From positions 1-19,742 of the forward strand of contig CADFRV010000012.1 of the NCBI GenBank assembly GCA_902836725.1: 19,742 bases of DNA. The letters are read 5' to 3'. Below are positions 5,153-14,700 of the stretch, piece by piece. The DNA comes from Muribaculaceae bacterium. GTDB lineage: Bacteria; Bacteroidota; Bacteroidia; Bacteroidales; Muribaculaceae. Numbering within the stretch: position 1 is the stretch's first letter; each line of letters starts with the position of its first letter. Below the pieces are notes generated by a model that saw only the letters and a program-made list of their open reading frames with translations, did no database searches and was not told the origin of the DNA. A program made the position numbers and the translations under genes.

Positions 5153-6808
5153 TTATTTGTTGCGGTTGAGGAAGTTCAGACCTTTCTCCATAATATCGTA
5201 GCTTGCTTTTGATACGAGGACTACTTTGGTGTTTTCGTCCATATTCTGCAGCAACTCATAGAGCTTCTCGTCACCGTTGTTTTTACCCTTGACTTTGAGG
5301 ATAGCCTCATTGGCCGTCAGGCCGTCTTTCTCTACTTTACCCTCGCCAAGAAGGAACCGGGAATCCGCTCCTCCCTCCGCGCGCTGTTCAAAGATATCGA
5401 AAGCCATACCTTTCTTTGCACCCATGTCGGTGCCGACATCTAGACGTACCTTCTTTACAGAATTCTTTTTCACTTCTTCCGTGCTTATGATCGAGGCTGC
5501 AACAGGGAAAAGATCCTCGCTGTATTTTTGCACACGGTTGTCTACAAGCGACAAAGCGTCGGCATTGGCTTTGGCAGCGTTCTCAAGGCTCGAGCCGAAT
5601 CCACTGAAGGATTTCATGTCGATCCATTTATTGCCGGTAACATCTATTCCCGCGAGTGTGTACAGAATCTCTGTCTTGTACTCGGTTTTGCCTTCTTTGG
5701 TCTTTTCCGTGGTATTGAAAACCTTGTCTATCGTGATTTCGATGAGGCCGTCGATACCGGCATTGCGTGCGTCTTCAACACTTGGATAAATAGTCCTGAC
5801 AATTTCTACGGTGGGAACCTCTTCCATCCCTTTGACCACTGTATTCTGGAAGTTCTCTTTCTGGGAAGCGAAACTGTTGTCATTTATATCGACAGCGAGG
5901 AATGCGATCCTGGGTTTGGCCGTGCGGTTGAACGGATCAAGGTAATGTGGGCGTCCCTCGTTGGTAAACATCTTGTCGAAACCTTGGAAATTGTCATGCA
6001 GGAAACCGCTCTTAGAGCGTGACCAGGCCATGATGCTGTATGAACCGTCGCCGTTCTGAATGAGGTCGGAGATTACTTTGTCGGCGTCTTTCTTGCCGTT
6101 GATCGAAAGTATGGACTCATTGTCGTTCAATACCTGTTCGCATTTCGCATAACCGATCAGTTCCTGATTGTCCCCGGCGACCTTGTACAGTTCAAAAGCC
6201 TGGTTTTTGCGTGCTCCGTTTTTTGAACCGATCTGGGCGCGCACTTTCTTGACAATGCTTTTTTTGTCTACTTCTGTGGCTTCGGCGATTTCACCAGATA
6301 CGCGGAAAGCATCGTCTGTCATATCGGTGACATCGTAGTCGAAGTTATTTGTCGCGTTGAATATGGCGAGCGCCTTGTCCTTGTTGACAGCGGTGGGAGC
6401 CAGAGTAGTCTTAAAGGCCTCACCTCCGGTAGCGGCATCTAAAATTGTGATGTCGGTGGTGAGCTTGCCCTCCCAATCAGGATCTTTCTGCGCGGAACTG
6501 CTTAAAGCGCCAAGAAGATTGCTTACGGTTCCGGCCTCGGATGTGGTAGCTCCGGTAAGGTCGATGGTAAGGATATAGTCGTATTTGCCGGCATCGGCAG
6601 ATCCAGGGACTATATTCCGTGAGCCGGAGGAGATGGAAATGGTTTTGGCTTTTGTCAGACCTAACAATGCTTTCTTGTAAAGGCGTTTGGCTACTACGGC
6701 GTCGGCGCCTGCCGTATTCTGCATCGGGTTTACGTATACGGTACTTACGTCGGCGCTTGCAGATACAGCCAGAAAAGCACACGTGAGGATGGATAGAAAT
6801 TTTCTCAT
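5153..6808 (-). CDS. Exported protein with two tandem alpha/beta + SH3-like units (FlgT/CsgG-like)
   Basis: It has 551 residues with a signal peptide MRKFLSILTCAFLAVSASA, cleaved near residue 19. The body is an internal duplication. Unit 1 (about 21-262) has an alpha/beta segment starting TVYVNPMQNT and then a beta-rich segment with VKKVRAQIGS (186-195), AFELYKV (204-210) and ESILSINGKK. Unit 2 (about 299-535) begins PRIAFLAVDIND and repeats the second part as VKKVRLDVGT (451-460), AFDIFEQ (469-475) and EAILKVKGKN. The beta part resembles the SH3-like C-terminal domain of FlgT, and the alpha/beta part resembles the TolB-N/CsgG/LpoB-like fold; both are pattern-level impressions. Such proteins line periplasmic rings and secretion pores, so an envelope scaffold role is plausible. 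It lies 65 bases after the PEGA/FGE-like gene. Confidence 0.8.
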   Translation of the reverse strand: MRKFLSILTCAFLAVSASADVSTVYVNPMQNTAGADAVVAKRLYKKALLGLTKAKTISISSGSRNIVPGSADAGKYDYILTIDLTGATTSEAGTVSNLLGALSSSAQKDPDWEGKLTTDITILDAATGGEAFKTTLAPTAVNKDKALAIFNATNNFDYDVTDMTDDAFRVSGEIAEATEVDKKSIVKKVRAQIGSKNGARKNQAFELYKVAGDNQELIGYAKCEQVLNDNESILSINGKKDADKVISDLIQNGDGSYSIMAWSRSKSGFLHDNFQGFDKMFTNEGRPHYLDPFNRTAKPRIAFLAVDINDNSFASQKENFQNTVVKGMEEVPTVEIVRTIYPSVEDARNAGIDGLIEITIDKVFNTTEKTKEGKTEYKTEILYTLAGIDVTGNKWIDMKSFSGFGSSLENAAKANADALSLVDNRVQKYSEDLFPVAASIISTEEVKKNSVKKVRLDVGTDMGAKKGMAFDIFEQRAEGGADSRFLLGEGKVEKDGLTANEAILKVKGKNNGDEKLYELLQNMDENTKVVLVSKASYDIMEKGLNFLNRNK

Positions 6809-6873
6809 TGTTGATATTTCTTAAAAGGTTAAAGATTGTCGTGATACGGAGATAAGTAAATCGGGGAAATCAT

Positions 6874-8046
6874 TCAATTGTCCTGAACCAAGCGGAACGA
6901 TATCTGCGGGGAACTTTTGTCAGGCTGTTTACGCCAACGGAAAACCGGAAGTTTGTATACAGGGTCATTGTCGGAGTATTCGGATCCACCTCTCACTGAA
7001 CGCATAACACCGTTTTCGGGACCTCTGGGGTTTGTCGTGTCGTTGAGAGAGTATTTTCCGAACCAATCGTGGCACCATTCCATTGATGTGCTTATATCGG
7101 AAATGCCAAGATGCCGGGCATTCTGCGCCATATATTCCCATTCGGCTTCGGTCGGCAGCCGGAACTCTTTCCCCGTCCTGGCGTTTATTGCGGATATGAA
7201 GTCCTGGATTTCATCATAGCTTACGTTTACGACCTGCCCGTTTTCGCCTTTTATACGGCTGTCGGCTTCTCCCATTACTTTTTCCCAGAGATCTACGCTT
7301 ACCAGAGTGCTGCCGGCTGAAAACGGTCTGAGGCTGATATTGCGCATCGGTTTGGTGTAGTAGTTGACGGTGCCTCCCATGTTGAACGAGGTGGCCTCTA
7401 CAGGTACCATGCCGTAGCCGACACCGTCTACATCGAGAGCTCCTGCGGAAAACAGGTTGATTGTCACGTTCAGGGATTGTCCCATCGGTATATCAATCTG
7501 CCGCGACTGCGGGTCAAAACCTTCGGCCTTGAGTTCGATCTGATGCATACCCGCATCTCCAGTGTATGTGAATGGGATACCGTCGCTTACTTTAGTACCG
7601 TCAACATATACGTCTGCCTGGGGCACATTGCTGCTTATGTGGAGGTTCCCCTTGTATTTTTCCCCTTCCGGCTTATGTATTGACATTACATATGTGTTTT
7701 TGGCTTTCAGGGGTTCTGGAAATTTGTAGTGAAGCGGTGTGAAGCGTTTGGTTTTGATAGTTACGGATTTCACACCCTCCATGAAATATACCCAGTATTC
7801 ATTGTCACGATACTCCTGTTTCAAGGCCCATTTGCTGTCAAATGTCGCGTTTGGCTCGACAAGGCCGACTCTGACAACTGCAAAAGGTATGGTGTCGCCG
7901 TCGACAACGATAGGTTGTTGGTCATTCATGCGATAGGCAGTGATATCTCCGTCTTTGATCGCGCATTCTTCGGCCACGGATAACTGGGCGTACAGGCATG
8001 GATTGGCTAGTATAGACAGAAGAATGAGAATTATGTTGCGTTTCAT
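6874..8046 (-). CDS. Exported PEGA + FGE-like (SUMF) domain protein without the catalytic cysteines
   Basis: The 390-residue protein has a signal peptide (MKRNIILILLSILANPCLYA). Residues 45-125 form a Bacteroidetes-type N-terminal domain with DNEYWVYFMEGVKSVTIK and HYKFPEPLKAKNTYVMS. A PEGA-like domain follows (about 133-199: ADVYVDGTKVSDGIP, KAEGFDPQSRQIDI), a beta fold linked to surface or cell-wall attachment. Residues about 214-388 are a formylglycine-generating-enzyme fold: FRLPTEAEWEYMAQNA (295-310), MEWCHDWFG (322-330), NPRGP and RSVRGGS (349-355), ending QISFRLV. No cysteine occurs after RGGS, where active FGE has its copper-binding pair, so it is probably a structural or binding member, as in GldJ/GldK-type gliding and secretion proteins. 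It is inside the operon with gaps of 15 and 65 bases. Confidence 0.88.
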   Translation of the reverse strand: MKRNIILILLSILANPCLYAQLSVAEECAIKDGDITAYRMNDQQPIVVDGDTIPFAVVRVGLVEPNATFDSKWALKQEYRDNEYWVYFMEGVKSVTIKTKRFTPLHYKFPEPLKAKNTYVMSIHKPEGEKYKGNLHISSNVPQADVYVDGTKVSDGIPFTYTGDAGMHQIELKAEGFDPQSRQIDIPMGQSLNVTINLFSAGALDVDGVGYGMVPVEATSFNMGGTVNYYTKPMRNISLRPFSAGSTLVSVDLWEKVMGEADSRIKGENGQVVNVSYDEIQDFISAINARTGKEFRLPTEAEWEYMAQNARHLGISDISTSMEWCHDWFGKYSLNDTTNPRGPENGVMRSVRGGSEYSDNDPVYKLPVFRWRKQPDKSSPQISFRLVQDN

Positions 8047-8061
8047 ATAATAAGTCGATGT

Positions 8062-9051
8062 TTATGGATTGGAGAAATCGAATTCTGTGATTCGGAAACG
8101 GCGCGTATCTTCGTTGGGTTGCCAGGTACGCACATATATCTTGGGCGCGTTCTTATCGGTGAAATCCCATAAAAGGAAAACTGTGCCGACATCGCTGTAG
8201 CCTGTGGAGTGCCACTCCTGTCTCACAGTAACTCCGTAAATATTGGGATTGATGGAGTTGTGTTCAACTTCAATATCGTCGAATTTCACGTTTATGTAAG
8301 AGTTCGGCGCGTCGAATTTCTGAAACAGGCGTGTGAGATATTCACGTTTTGTCTGTCTGGTATAGTCAATTACCACCGCGATGCCATTTTCAAGCGTAGT
8401 GCGTTTGCGCACGCGTCCGGTAATTATAAGGGCATCGTCGCTGAATATATCCTCCATGAACTGTTTGTTTTTCTCGCAGTATGCCGTGCGGAACTGTTCC
8501 ACGAAGTGGAGTATCTGCTGGCGTTGGTCAATATCCTCAAGGTCCTTGGCCCCTTTCATCATGGAGGCAAATTGGTGCATTCCCATTGAGATCACGAAAT
8601 CGGAAATGCGTCCTTGCGGATCGAGTGTTATCGTGATTTCCTGGTTACGTGCCTCTTTGTATTCGTCGGGATGCAGGGGGAGCATCTCTACCCCGATGCC
8701 CTGCACCTCATATCCGCGGATGTTCGGGTCATTGCCGAGTTTCATACATTTCTGGATTATGTCGTCATCGAAAGTATGCATCCTTACGTTTTCCCATACC
8801 AGCATAAGGCTGAATGACGCCTCTTCTGAAATCTCCACTCCCGAAAAATCGATAGTGCCCGATTTGGCGGTAGCGGCTCTGTTCATGGCTGTAAGCAGTC
8901 CGGCGATATTTTTCTCCATTCTTTGCACCGGAATAGACGGGTCTATGCCATCGTTGCGGTCGATCTCGAATGTGACCGCATCATTGGCCGATGCCGAGAT
9001 AAGACATAAAATGAAGGAAGCGGCGATTGCTAAGTATTTTATTCTTGTCAT
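8062..9051 (-). CDS. Exported NTF2-like domain protein
   Basis: I chose the ATG at 9051 because it gives a standard signal peptide, MTRIKYLAIAASFILCLISA, and sits 8 bases after the upstream stop; a longer reading from 9081 would overlap the upstream gene. The mature part of this 329-residue protein has two regions. Residues about 25-165 are an acidic domain with AGLLTAMNRAATAKSGTIDF, SLMLVWENVRMHTFDDD and QEITITLDPQGRISDF. Residues about 178-315 look NTF2-like: a helix RQQILHFVEQFRTAYCEKN, then FSDDALIITGR, REYLTRLF and strands ending IYVRTWQP. Many NTF2-like proteins are binding modules rather than enzymes. The function is unknown; its place among exported operon partners suggests a periplasmic interaction role. 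Confidence 0.8.
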   Translation of the reverse strand: MTRIKYLAIAASFILCLISASANDAVTFEIDRNDGIDPSIPVQRMEKNIAGLLTAMNRAATAKSGTIDFSGVEISEEASFSLMLVWENVRMHTFDDDIIQKCMKLGNDPNIRGYEVQGIGVEMLPLHPDEYKEARNQEITITLDPQGRISDFVISMGMHQFASMMKGAKDLEDIDQRQQILHFVEQFRTAYCEKNKQFMEDIFSDDALIITGRVRKRTTLENGIAVVIDYTRQTKREYLTRLFQKFDAPNSYINVKFDDIEVEHNSINPNIYGVTVRQEWHSTGYSDVGTVFLLWDFTDKNAPKIYVRTWQPNEDTRRFRITEFDFSNP

Positions 9052-9059
9052 AAGGTCAG

Positions 9060-9845
9060 TTATTTGGATATCTGAAACCATAAATATTGGTTCCCGTTGT
9101 AATTTTCTAAATTGACGGTAGCTCCGGAGAGCATGTCGTAATGACTGCCGGTCATTGACGGTGCCAGCAGTGCCACAGGCATGTCTGAGCCGTTATAAAT
9201 CAGATAGAAGGAGTCTGCCGGACGTGGATTTGATATCGTGCTGTCACCAAGCCGCTTTATACGGTTCTGATGTTTGTATCTGTTGAGTAGCTTTTTAGCC
9301 TGGGTCATGTCGGGCTGGCTGACAATGTTTTCAAGCATGTCGAGTTGCCATTTCGCGAGTTGCAGGCCATCGGCCTTGAGGTTGGCGGCGGTTGGGCGGG
9401 AGGGGGGATCTGTGGCAGGAATATCCGTTGTAGCGGTTTCTGTGTGAGTCGGTGCCGTAGGGACGGCCGGCAAATTTTCCGTATTTTTCTTTTCAGGGGA
9501 GGAAATATTTCCTTTGTTCACATACCCGAAAACCCTGAACATGTCGCCTCTTGTCTGAACCAGGTATTCACAGTTGAAATCCGTGATATCCTTTATAATG
9601 CGTCCGCCGGCATGTGATTGCGAGTCAATGGAGACCAGATATTTTGTGATCTCTATTTTAAGAAGCGCGTCGCATGCCGTTTTTGCATCAGCTTCGGTTG
9701 GCGCGGAGGATTCGGCATATATATAGTCGCCGCTCCTCTTTATGTCGTTCATCTGTCTGGAGAAGGATCTTCCGTCATCGGCACGGACGCCGGTAACCGA
9801 TAACATAAAGGCGAATACTAAAAAAATCCGTATGTTATTGAGCAT
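9060..9845 (-). CDS. Exported two-domain protein with Pro/Thr-rich linker (FlgT_N/LPP20-like N-terminus)
   Basis: The 261 residues start with a signal peptide, MLNNIRIFLVFAFMLSVTGVRA. The first domain (about 27-112) contains SGDYIYAESSAPTEADAKTACDALLKIEI, the alternating Ala-rich helix pattern seen in LPP20/FlgT_N-like envelope proteins; this is a weak, pattern-only similarity. A Pro/Thr/Ala-rich linker spans about 113-155, followed by a helical segment (155-198, LAKWQLDMLENIV, AKKLLNRYKHQNRIKR) and a small beta-rich end (210-261, FYLIYNGSDMPVALLAPS, NQYLWFQISK). The bracketing genes are 8 bases away on each side, indicating tight coupling. If the FlgT_N impression is right, it and the duplicated SH3-like protein may carry parts that FlgT holds in one chain. 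Confidence 0.75.
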   Translation of the reverse strand: MLNNIRIFLVFAFMLSVTGVRADDGRSFSRQMNDIKRSGDYIYAESSAPTEADAKTACDALLKIEITKYLVSIDSQSHAGGRIIKDITDFNCEYLVQTRGDMFRVFGYVNKGNISSPEKKNTENLPAVPTAPTHTETATTDIPATDPPSRPTAANLKADGLQLAKWQLDMLENIVSQPDMTQAKKLLNRYKHQNRIKRLGDSTISNPRPADSFYLIYNGSDMPVALLAPSMTGSHYDMLSGATVNLENYNGNQYLWFQISK

Positions 9846-9853
9846 GGACTTAT

Positions 9854-10975
9854 TTACTTAAACAGGTTTTTGATATTGGAGGATGGCACGAAGGCGTTCA
9901 GTCTTGCATATGATGTACCGCTCCCCTCTGAAATACACTCCAACGGCACGGAAACCCGTAATACATGGTTGTAACCAAGTTGGCGGTTATGCATGATTAC
10001 GAGCACATCGGCCAGTCGGGAATCATCCTTGCCGACAGATATTATACCGACATAGGGCACACACCCGCTCTGCATGGAGTATGCCACGAATTTCTGTATG
10101 GTAGTCTCGATCGGCTGCTCTTTTAGTCCGAAAATCTTATGGCGTATAGAGAGCCTGATGTCTGCGGCTTTTTCTATGTCATACCCGGTGAACAGGTTCA
10201 TGATGCTCTCTACGCACCGGTCGCTGTCGAATACCGGTTCGAGAGACACTCCGTCTGCGCCGCCGGTGTAATAGCGTTCCGATTTCAGGGCGCATTTGAG
10301 ATAGTCTCCCCCACTGGCTATCCGCAGGGATGACAGGGAGTCTGTGTAGAGCGGGGAGGTGGTGTCTGCACTTTTCACATGGCAGTTCTTTATTCTGATA
10401 TCATTTATCTCCTGAGGAAGCCGGCGGTCGTTTTCGAGCATTCCACGCCCGAGGATCAGTTCATGATTCACTGGGAATACGATGTGGCACACCGGCTGTT
10501 CTTTGCTGCCCCATAGCATCGTTACGAGATTGTCCCCTATATGGCATGAAAACGGAATTGCCGGATCCTGCTGGATAACATCGATAGATCCGATGTCACC
10601 TGCCTGAAATACAAACCTGTCTTCCGACAACTGTTGTCTGACAGATTTCTGCCTTTTCAAAGGAAGGGTGAGGGACAGCCAGTATCTTTCTACAAAATCA
10701 GCGATGAGCGGATTGACAACACCCGAGCGGAGCTGCTCCGGGAAAATGCGGAATCCTATATGCTCCACGCAGCCATCCGACACTCTCACGGCAATTTCAC
10801 GACTGCCATGTCCGACGGTGAACGTGGAGTCTCCCTGAGGCCATTCCACTGTGATTTGTCCTGACATTTCGTCGAGCATGTCGGAACGGAAATCCATCCC
10901 AGTGCATATGTTTCCAATTCCTCCGCAAACCAGAGAAATTGAAAACACAAGCGCTGTTCTGTAGAGTGCCTTCAT
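9854..10975 (-). CDS. Exported protein of unknown function, tubulin operon gene 4
   Basis: I do not recognise the family. The start at 10975 (MKALYRTALVFSISLVCGGIG) gives a proper signal peptide; the longer reading from 11065 would overlap the upstream gene by 40 bases and bury the hydrophobic segment. The mature protein of about 350 residues (373 in all) is beta-rich with scattered cysteines and no further membrane helix. A hydrophobic strand pattern near the end (GCVPYVGIISVGKD, ADVLVIMHNR, HVLRVSVPLE) suggests a compact alpha/beta C-terminal domain. SLVCGG in the signal region resembles a lipobox only poorly, because valine precedes the cysteine, so I do not call it a lipoprotein. It starts 50 bases after the zinc-ribbon gene and ends 8 bases before the next gene. 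Confidence 0.75.
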   Translation of the reverse strand: MKALYRTALVFSISLVCGGIGNICTGMDFRSDMLDEMSGQITVEWPQGDSTFTVGHGSREIAVRVSDGCVEHIGFRIFPEQLRSGVVNPLIADFVERYWLSLTLPLKRQKSVRQQLSEDRFVFQAGDIGSIDVIQQDPAIPFSCHIGDNLVTMLWGSKEQPVCHIVFPVNHELILGRGMLENDRRLPQEINDIRIKNCHVKSADTTSPLYTDSLSSLRIASGGDYLKCALKSERYYTGGADGVSLEPVFDSDRCVESIMNLFTGYDIEKAADIRLSIRHKIFGLKEQPIETTIQKFVAYSMQSGCVPYVGIISVGKDDSRLADVLVIMHNRQLGYNHVLRVSVPLECISEGSGTSYARLNAFVPSSNIKNLFK

Positions 10976-11025
10976 AGGAGCAAGATTAATTTTGTCGATT
11001 AACCTGAATGATGTCCGGGATGGCA

Positions 11026-11715
11026 TTATCTGTGGAAAGTCCGGCTTTCGGAGCCTCTGTGCCAATATCCGCCGATAAGCTCGCCGTTTTTGAACTTAGT
11101 GAGAGTGATCACGTCTCCGGGAAGGAGCTCTATGCTTTCATGGGCTGCATTCCTGAGGTCAAGAGTATATCTTCTTGTCACTTTGATTTCTCCGTCAAGT
11201 CCGTTTGCCGGGCCGCTGTAGATGCCGAACGGCACCCTTACCGAGGATGTGGGTTTCAGCTTTCCGGTTTTCGGCCCTTCTGGTTTATTATGCGGTGTTT
11301 GGGTGACGGTATCGGTGGTATCGGATGGTGTCTTATCCACGATGGAGGCTGTGGCGGCTTTAGCGGTGTCGATAAGTTCTGTTTCCCTTACAAAAGAGGT
11401 GGTGTCTGTTTCCGCTGTAACGGGCCCATCTCCAGTGGGACCCGCATCTGTGGCTTTATTGTCTGACATGCGTATGTACAATCCGATCAGAACAGCTGCT
11501 ATTACAGCGATGGCTGCGCCGATTATCGTTTTTCCATATTTATCCCGGAATGACTTTGGAGGAGGGCATTCGCGTAATGGCTTGTTGCATTCTTCGCAGA
11601 CGAAATCTTTTCGTGCGGGAATCTGCTGCACTTCTTTTGACTTGCATTTCGGGCAGTCTTCTTTAAGGCAGATGCCATAACGGTAACGCAAGTGTTCTTT
11701 CCTGTTTGTAGGCAT
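11026..11715 (-). CDS. Zinc-ribbon membrane protein with periplasmic beta-rich domain
   Basis: The 229-residue protein starts with a cytoplasmic cysteine-rich segment: C16, C21, C24 (CPKC), C40, C43 (CEEC) and C50, a probable zinc ribbon. Basic residues SFRDKYGK then precede one membrane helix (about 63-80, IIGAAIAVIAAVLIGLYI), so the positive-inside rule puts the ribbon in the cytoplasm and the rest outside. Residues 85-158 are a Thr/Asp-rich linker. The last part (about 160-224) is beta-rich with LDGEIKVTRRYTLDL, LLPGDVITLTKFKNG and GGYWHRGS, loosely like MORN-type hairpins. As the only single-pass protein of the operon, directly after the tubulin-like gene, it is a good candidate for coupling the cytoplasmic GTPase to the periplasmic proteins; that role is inference. 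Confidence 0.78.
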   Translation of the reverse strand: MPTNRKEHLRYRYGICLKEDCPKCKSKEVQQIPARKDFVCEECNKPLRECPPPKSFRDKYGKTIIGAAIAVIAAVLIGLYIRMSDNKATDAGPTGDGPVTAETDTTSFVRETELIDTAKAATASIVDKTPSDTTDTVTQTPHNKPEGPKTGKLKPTSSVRVPFGIYSGPANGLDGEIKVTRRYTLDLRNAAHESIELLPGDVITLTKFKNGELIGGYWHRGSESRTFHR

Positions 11716-11751
11716 TGGTTTATATTGATGACGATTGTGATAATTATTGAT

Positions 11752-14700
11752 TTACATTGTTGGGGGCATTGCAGGGGGTAACGGAGGCATACCGGGAGCT
11801 CCGGGCACTGTCGGCGGCATTTGCGGGGCGAACAGAGATTTCAATGCCTCTGTCTGTCCTGCCGGCATCCATGTGGCAAGTCCGTTCATCCATACGGTTG
11901 ATTGTGGAGTCAGCTGGCCGGTCTGGACCATCTGTTTGCACATCGCCCTGTTGAAAGGTCCGTACTGTTGTCCGTTTACGGCAACATATACGCTGATTTC
12001 CGGTTCGGCTGCAGTGACAAGGGGCGGTACTTCACCGGGCATCGGGGGCGGTGTTGGCATCTCGTTTCCTCCTGAAGGTACATCAGCTGTTCCCGTGGGT
12101 GTGGCCTGTTGTCTCTGTGCCGCGATTTCCTCGGCGTTTTCCACTGCGAAGATGAGCGGATACTGCGAGCCGTCCCCTTCGCCGTGAAGCAGAATGGCGT
12201 TGCCGGCATCTGTGTTCGGATTGCCGGTATTCAGGAAGTTGTGATATCGCTGCCGGTATGGCTGCATCCAGTCGATAGCACGCATGGGATAACAGTAACC
12301 GACTGTAATTATCGACAGCTCGTCTTTCCGCGGGCTTTTGCGGTTGACTATTATCGATGTCCTGGCTGTGCTTTGGTTGAACGAGTTTTTGAAGGCATCC
12401 TCAAGCTTGTCGGCAAAACGTTTCAGCCCCTCGTTTTCGTCGGGAGACGGAATGGAGACCAGAATGGCTTTTTTGTTTATGCTTGCCGGATTGGTGGGGG
12501 AGAGGTGTCCTTCGTTGTTGCGCAGATGCAGACGTATCTGGTCATTGTTGAGTTTCAGATATACACCGCTCTGCTGCACTATCTTGTTTGCGAAGGCTTT
12601 TATGTCGTCGTCGGTCTTAAGCTGCTGCTGGAGTTGTGTGAGGATATTCAGCCCAAGCACTTTTTTGTCGGCATCAGCCTTCTCGTTGTGTTTGGTGCGC
12701 ACGATTTCGGAGAGTTTGATGTCAAAGGCGTCTTTGATATCATCAACGTTTATGTCGTTGGCCAGAAATCCGAAGTTTACGAATTCCCCTTGAGGAAGGA
12801 TGGCCTCGCGTAACTGGCGGGCGATGTTGGGCATATCAATTTTATCGGTCCTGACATCAGATTCAAATTCACCCATCGCTTCTTCCTCGCTGACCTCGAT
12901 GATTGCGCCGCGCATATCCTCGAGTCCTTTGTTGGTCTTGCGTTGGGCAGCCACCAGTTTCTCGGTTTCCTCTATGGCATCGGCTATTTTCTGTCCGAAA
13001 GCAGAGATATCGGCATCGAGTTTGCCGATCTCCACCGATATTTTCGCGGCAAGTTTTTTTGCGAATTCAAGAGCCACAAGACGCGTTTTCGAGGAATAGT
13101 AGTCAGTGAGTATTCCCTGATGCTCGGCATACCGGCGTGCTCCCGCTCCTACCATACGTTGGAGTATTCCCAGACGGCTCCATTCCTCCACATTGCCGAG
13201 GCGGTCCTCGTCGATGGCCTTGAAGTTGTCTGTCTCATCCTTTATGGCGGTTTCAATCTCGGTACGTATCTCCCCGATACGTTCGATAAGCAGCTTGGAT
13301 ACCCTCTGGAGCTCCACAATTGAAATGTCACCGAGTTTCCACTTGTCAAACAGCCCGTGTTCTATCCTGCGGCGCACCTCCTTTGCCATTTCAGGTATGG
13401 CACGGTCTTTGGCGGCATAGAATCCCTCTACGCCATCCTCGCGGAAATGTGTGGAATAGAAATCGGCCAGTATATTGTCGAGTTCGTTAAGCGGGTTGCT
13501 GTCTTTTTTTGCCTCTTCGGCGTAACCTATCGCTTTGTCGTGCCAGTAGTCGTTGAAGACGGGATAGTCTGTATCCGGTTCAAGGATTTTTTTCTCAAGT
13601 GTGAGGTGTTCGAGGTCAAGCATCCATGCCTGCTGGTTCTCTTTTGACAGGTAGTCGCGGCGATAGTCTTTGTTGCGTTCTTCGTTGACGAATCCCTGGT
13701 TCTCGCGCCAGTTGTTGAATTTGAACTGGTAAAGCACAGACTCTCCGAGCGTATAGGTTATATGTTTGAGCACCCGTAACTCTGGATATATGACGCGCTT
13801 GATACCGAATGAGTTGATTTTCTTTGTACGGGCAACAGGTATGCGTCCGTCTGCTCCGGCATTGGCTGCTTCGTCAAACTCCAGGGCGAAGTCATCCATG
13901 TTCTCGAAGTTGTAGGCTTTTATAAGATCCTCGTTGATCTGGTCCTCGTCGTTGATGTAGAATACCCTGGCGAACACATAGTCGCTGACTATTTTCGGAA
14001 GTTCAGAAAGTGAATTGATGGTCAATCCGTTTTCGTTGACATTGCTGTATACGGTAAGGCCGTTGGCAACCCCTTTTACGCGGTCATTGTACAGATTGAT
14101 CTTGCCGCTGCCGGTAACATCCTGAGGGCTCCATCGTCCGGTCTGGAGTGCGTTAAGCTCTACCATGGCGGCGTATCCGTTCTGGTAGTAACGTCCCTGG
14201 TCCATGTCGCTTTTGGGCAGATGCATTTCGGGGATCATGGCGAACACCAGTATCTTGGCTTCCGGGAAGGTCTTGCGTGTCTGTACCACGGCATCGATTA
14301 TTGACCCGGAACCGGTTCCTCCCGACAGGCCTGCAAACAGATATATGGTGGTTTTGTCGGATGTCCCGGAGACTTCCTGTGCGCGATAATATGCATCCTT
14401 GAGGCTATTGACATATCCCACGGCATTGGCGGCGAAAAGCAACCGCCCTGCGCGACGTTTTTGTCCGGCAGCCTGCCCCAGTGAACCGATGGCCGATTTT
14501 ACAGCCCCTACATTGTCGACAATTCCTTTTACAGCGGGATAATTGCTGATGTGGTCAAGAATATGCTCCACATCCACCGCCTTGATGTTCAGGAATTCAT
14601 TGTTGGAGAACGATGCATCCTGCCCCATGACCCTGAAGTCGGCGCGTGCACGTCCGTCCTTCGGCATCATTTCATCGGTAGAATCCACATAAAGTATTGA

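Noticed and set aside
6874..8046. Diversity-generating retroelement target, because SUMF/FGE folds can be C-type-lectin-like variable proteins
   Set aside because: No reverse transcriptase, accessory gene or template repeat is visible in the window.
8381..9115. Plus-strand frame of 244 codons opposite the NTF2-like gene
   Set aside because: It is Ser-rich and low-information, typical of an antisense shadow; the minus-strand gene has a signal peptide and tight operon spacing.
9854..11065. Longer 403-residue form of the fourth operon protein
   Set aside because: It would overlap the upstream gene by 40 bases and put 30 polar residues before an obvious signal peptide.
12109..12813. Plus-strand frame of 234 codons within the tubulin-like gene
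   Set aside because: It is antisense to a well-supported long gene and its translation shows no recognisable domain.
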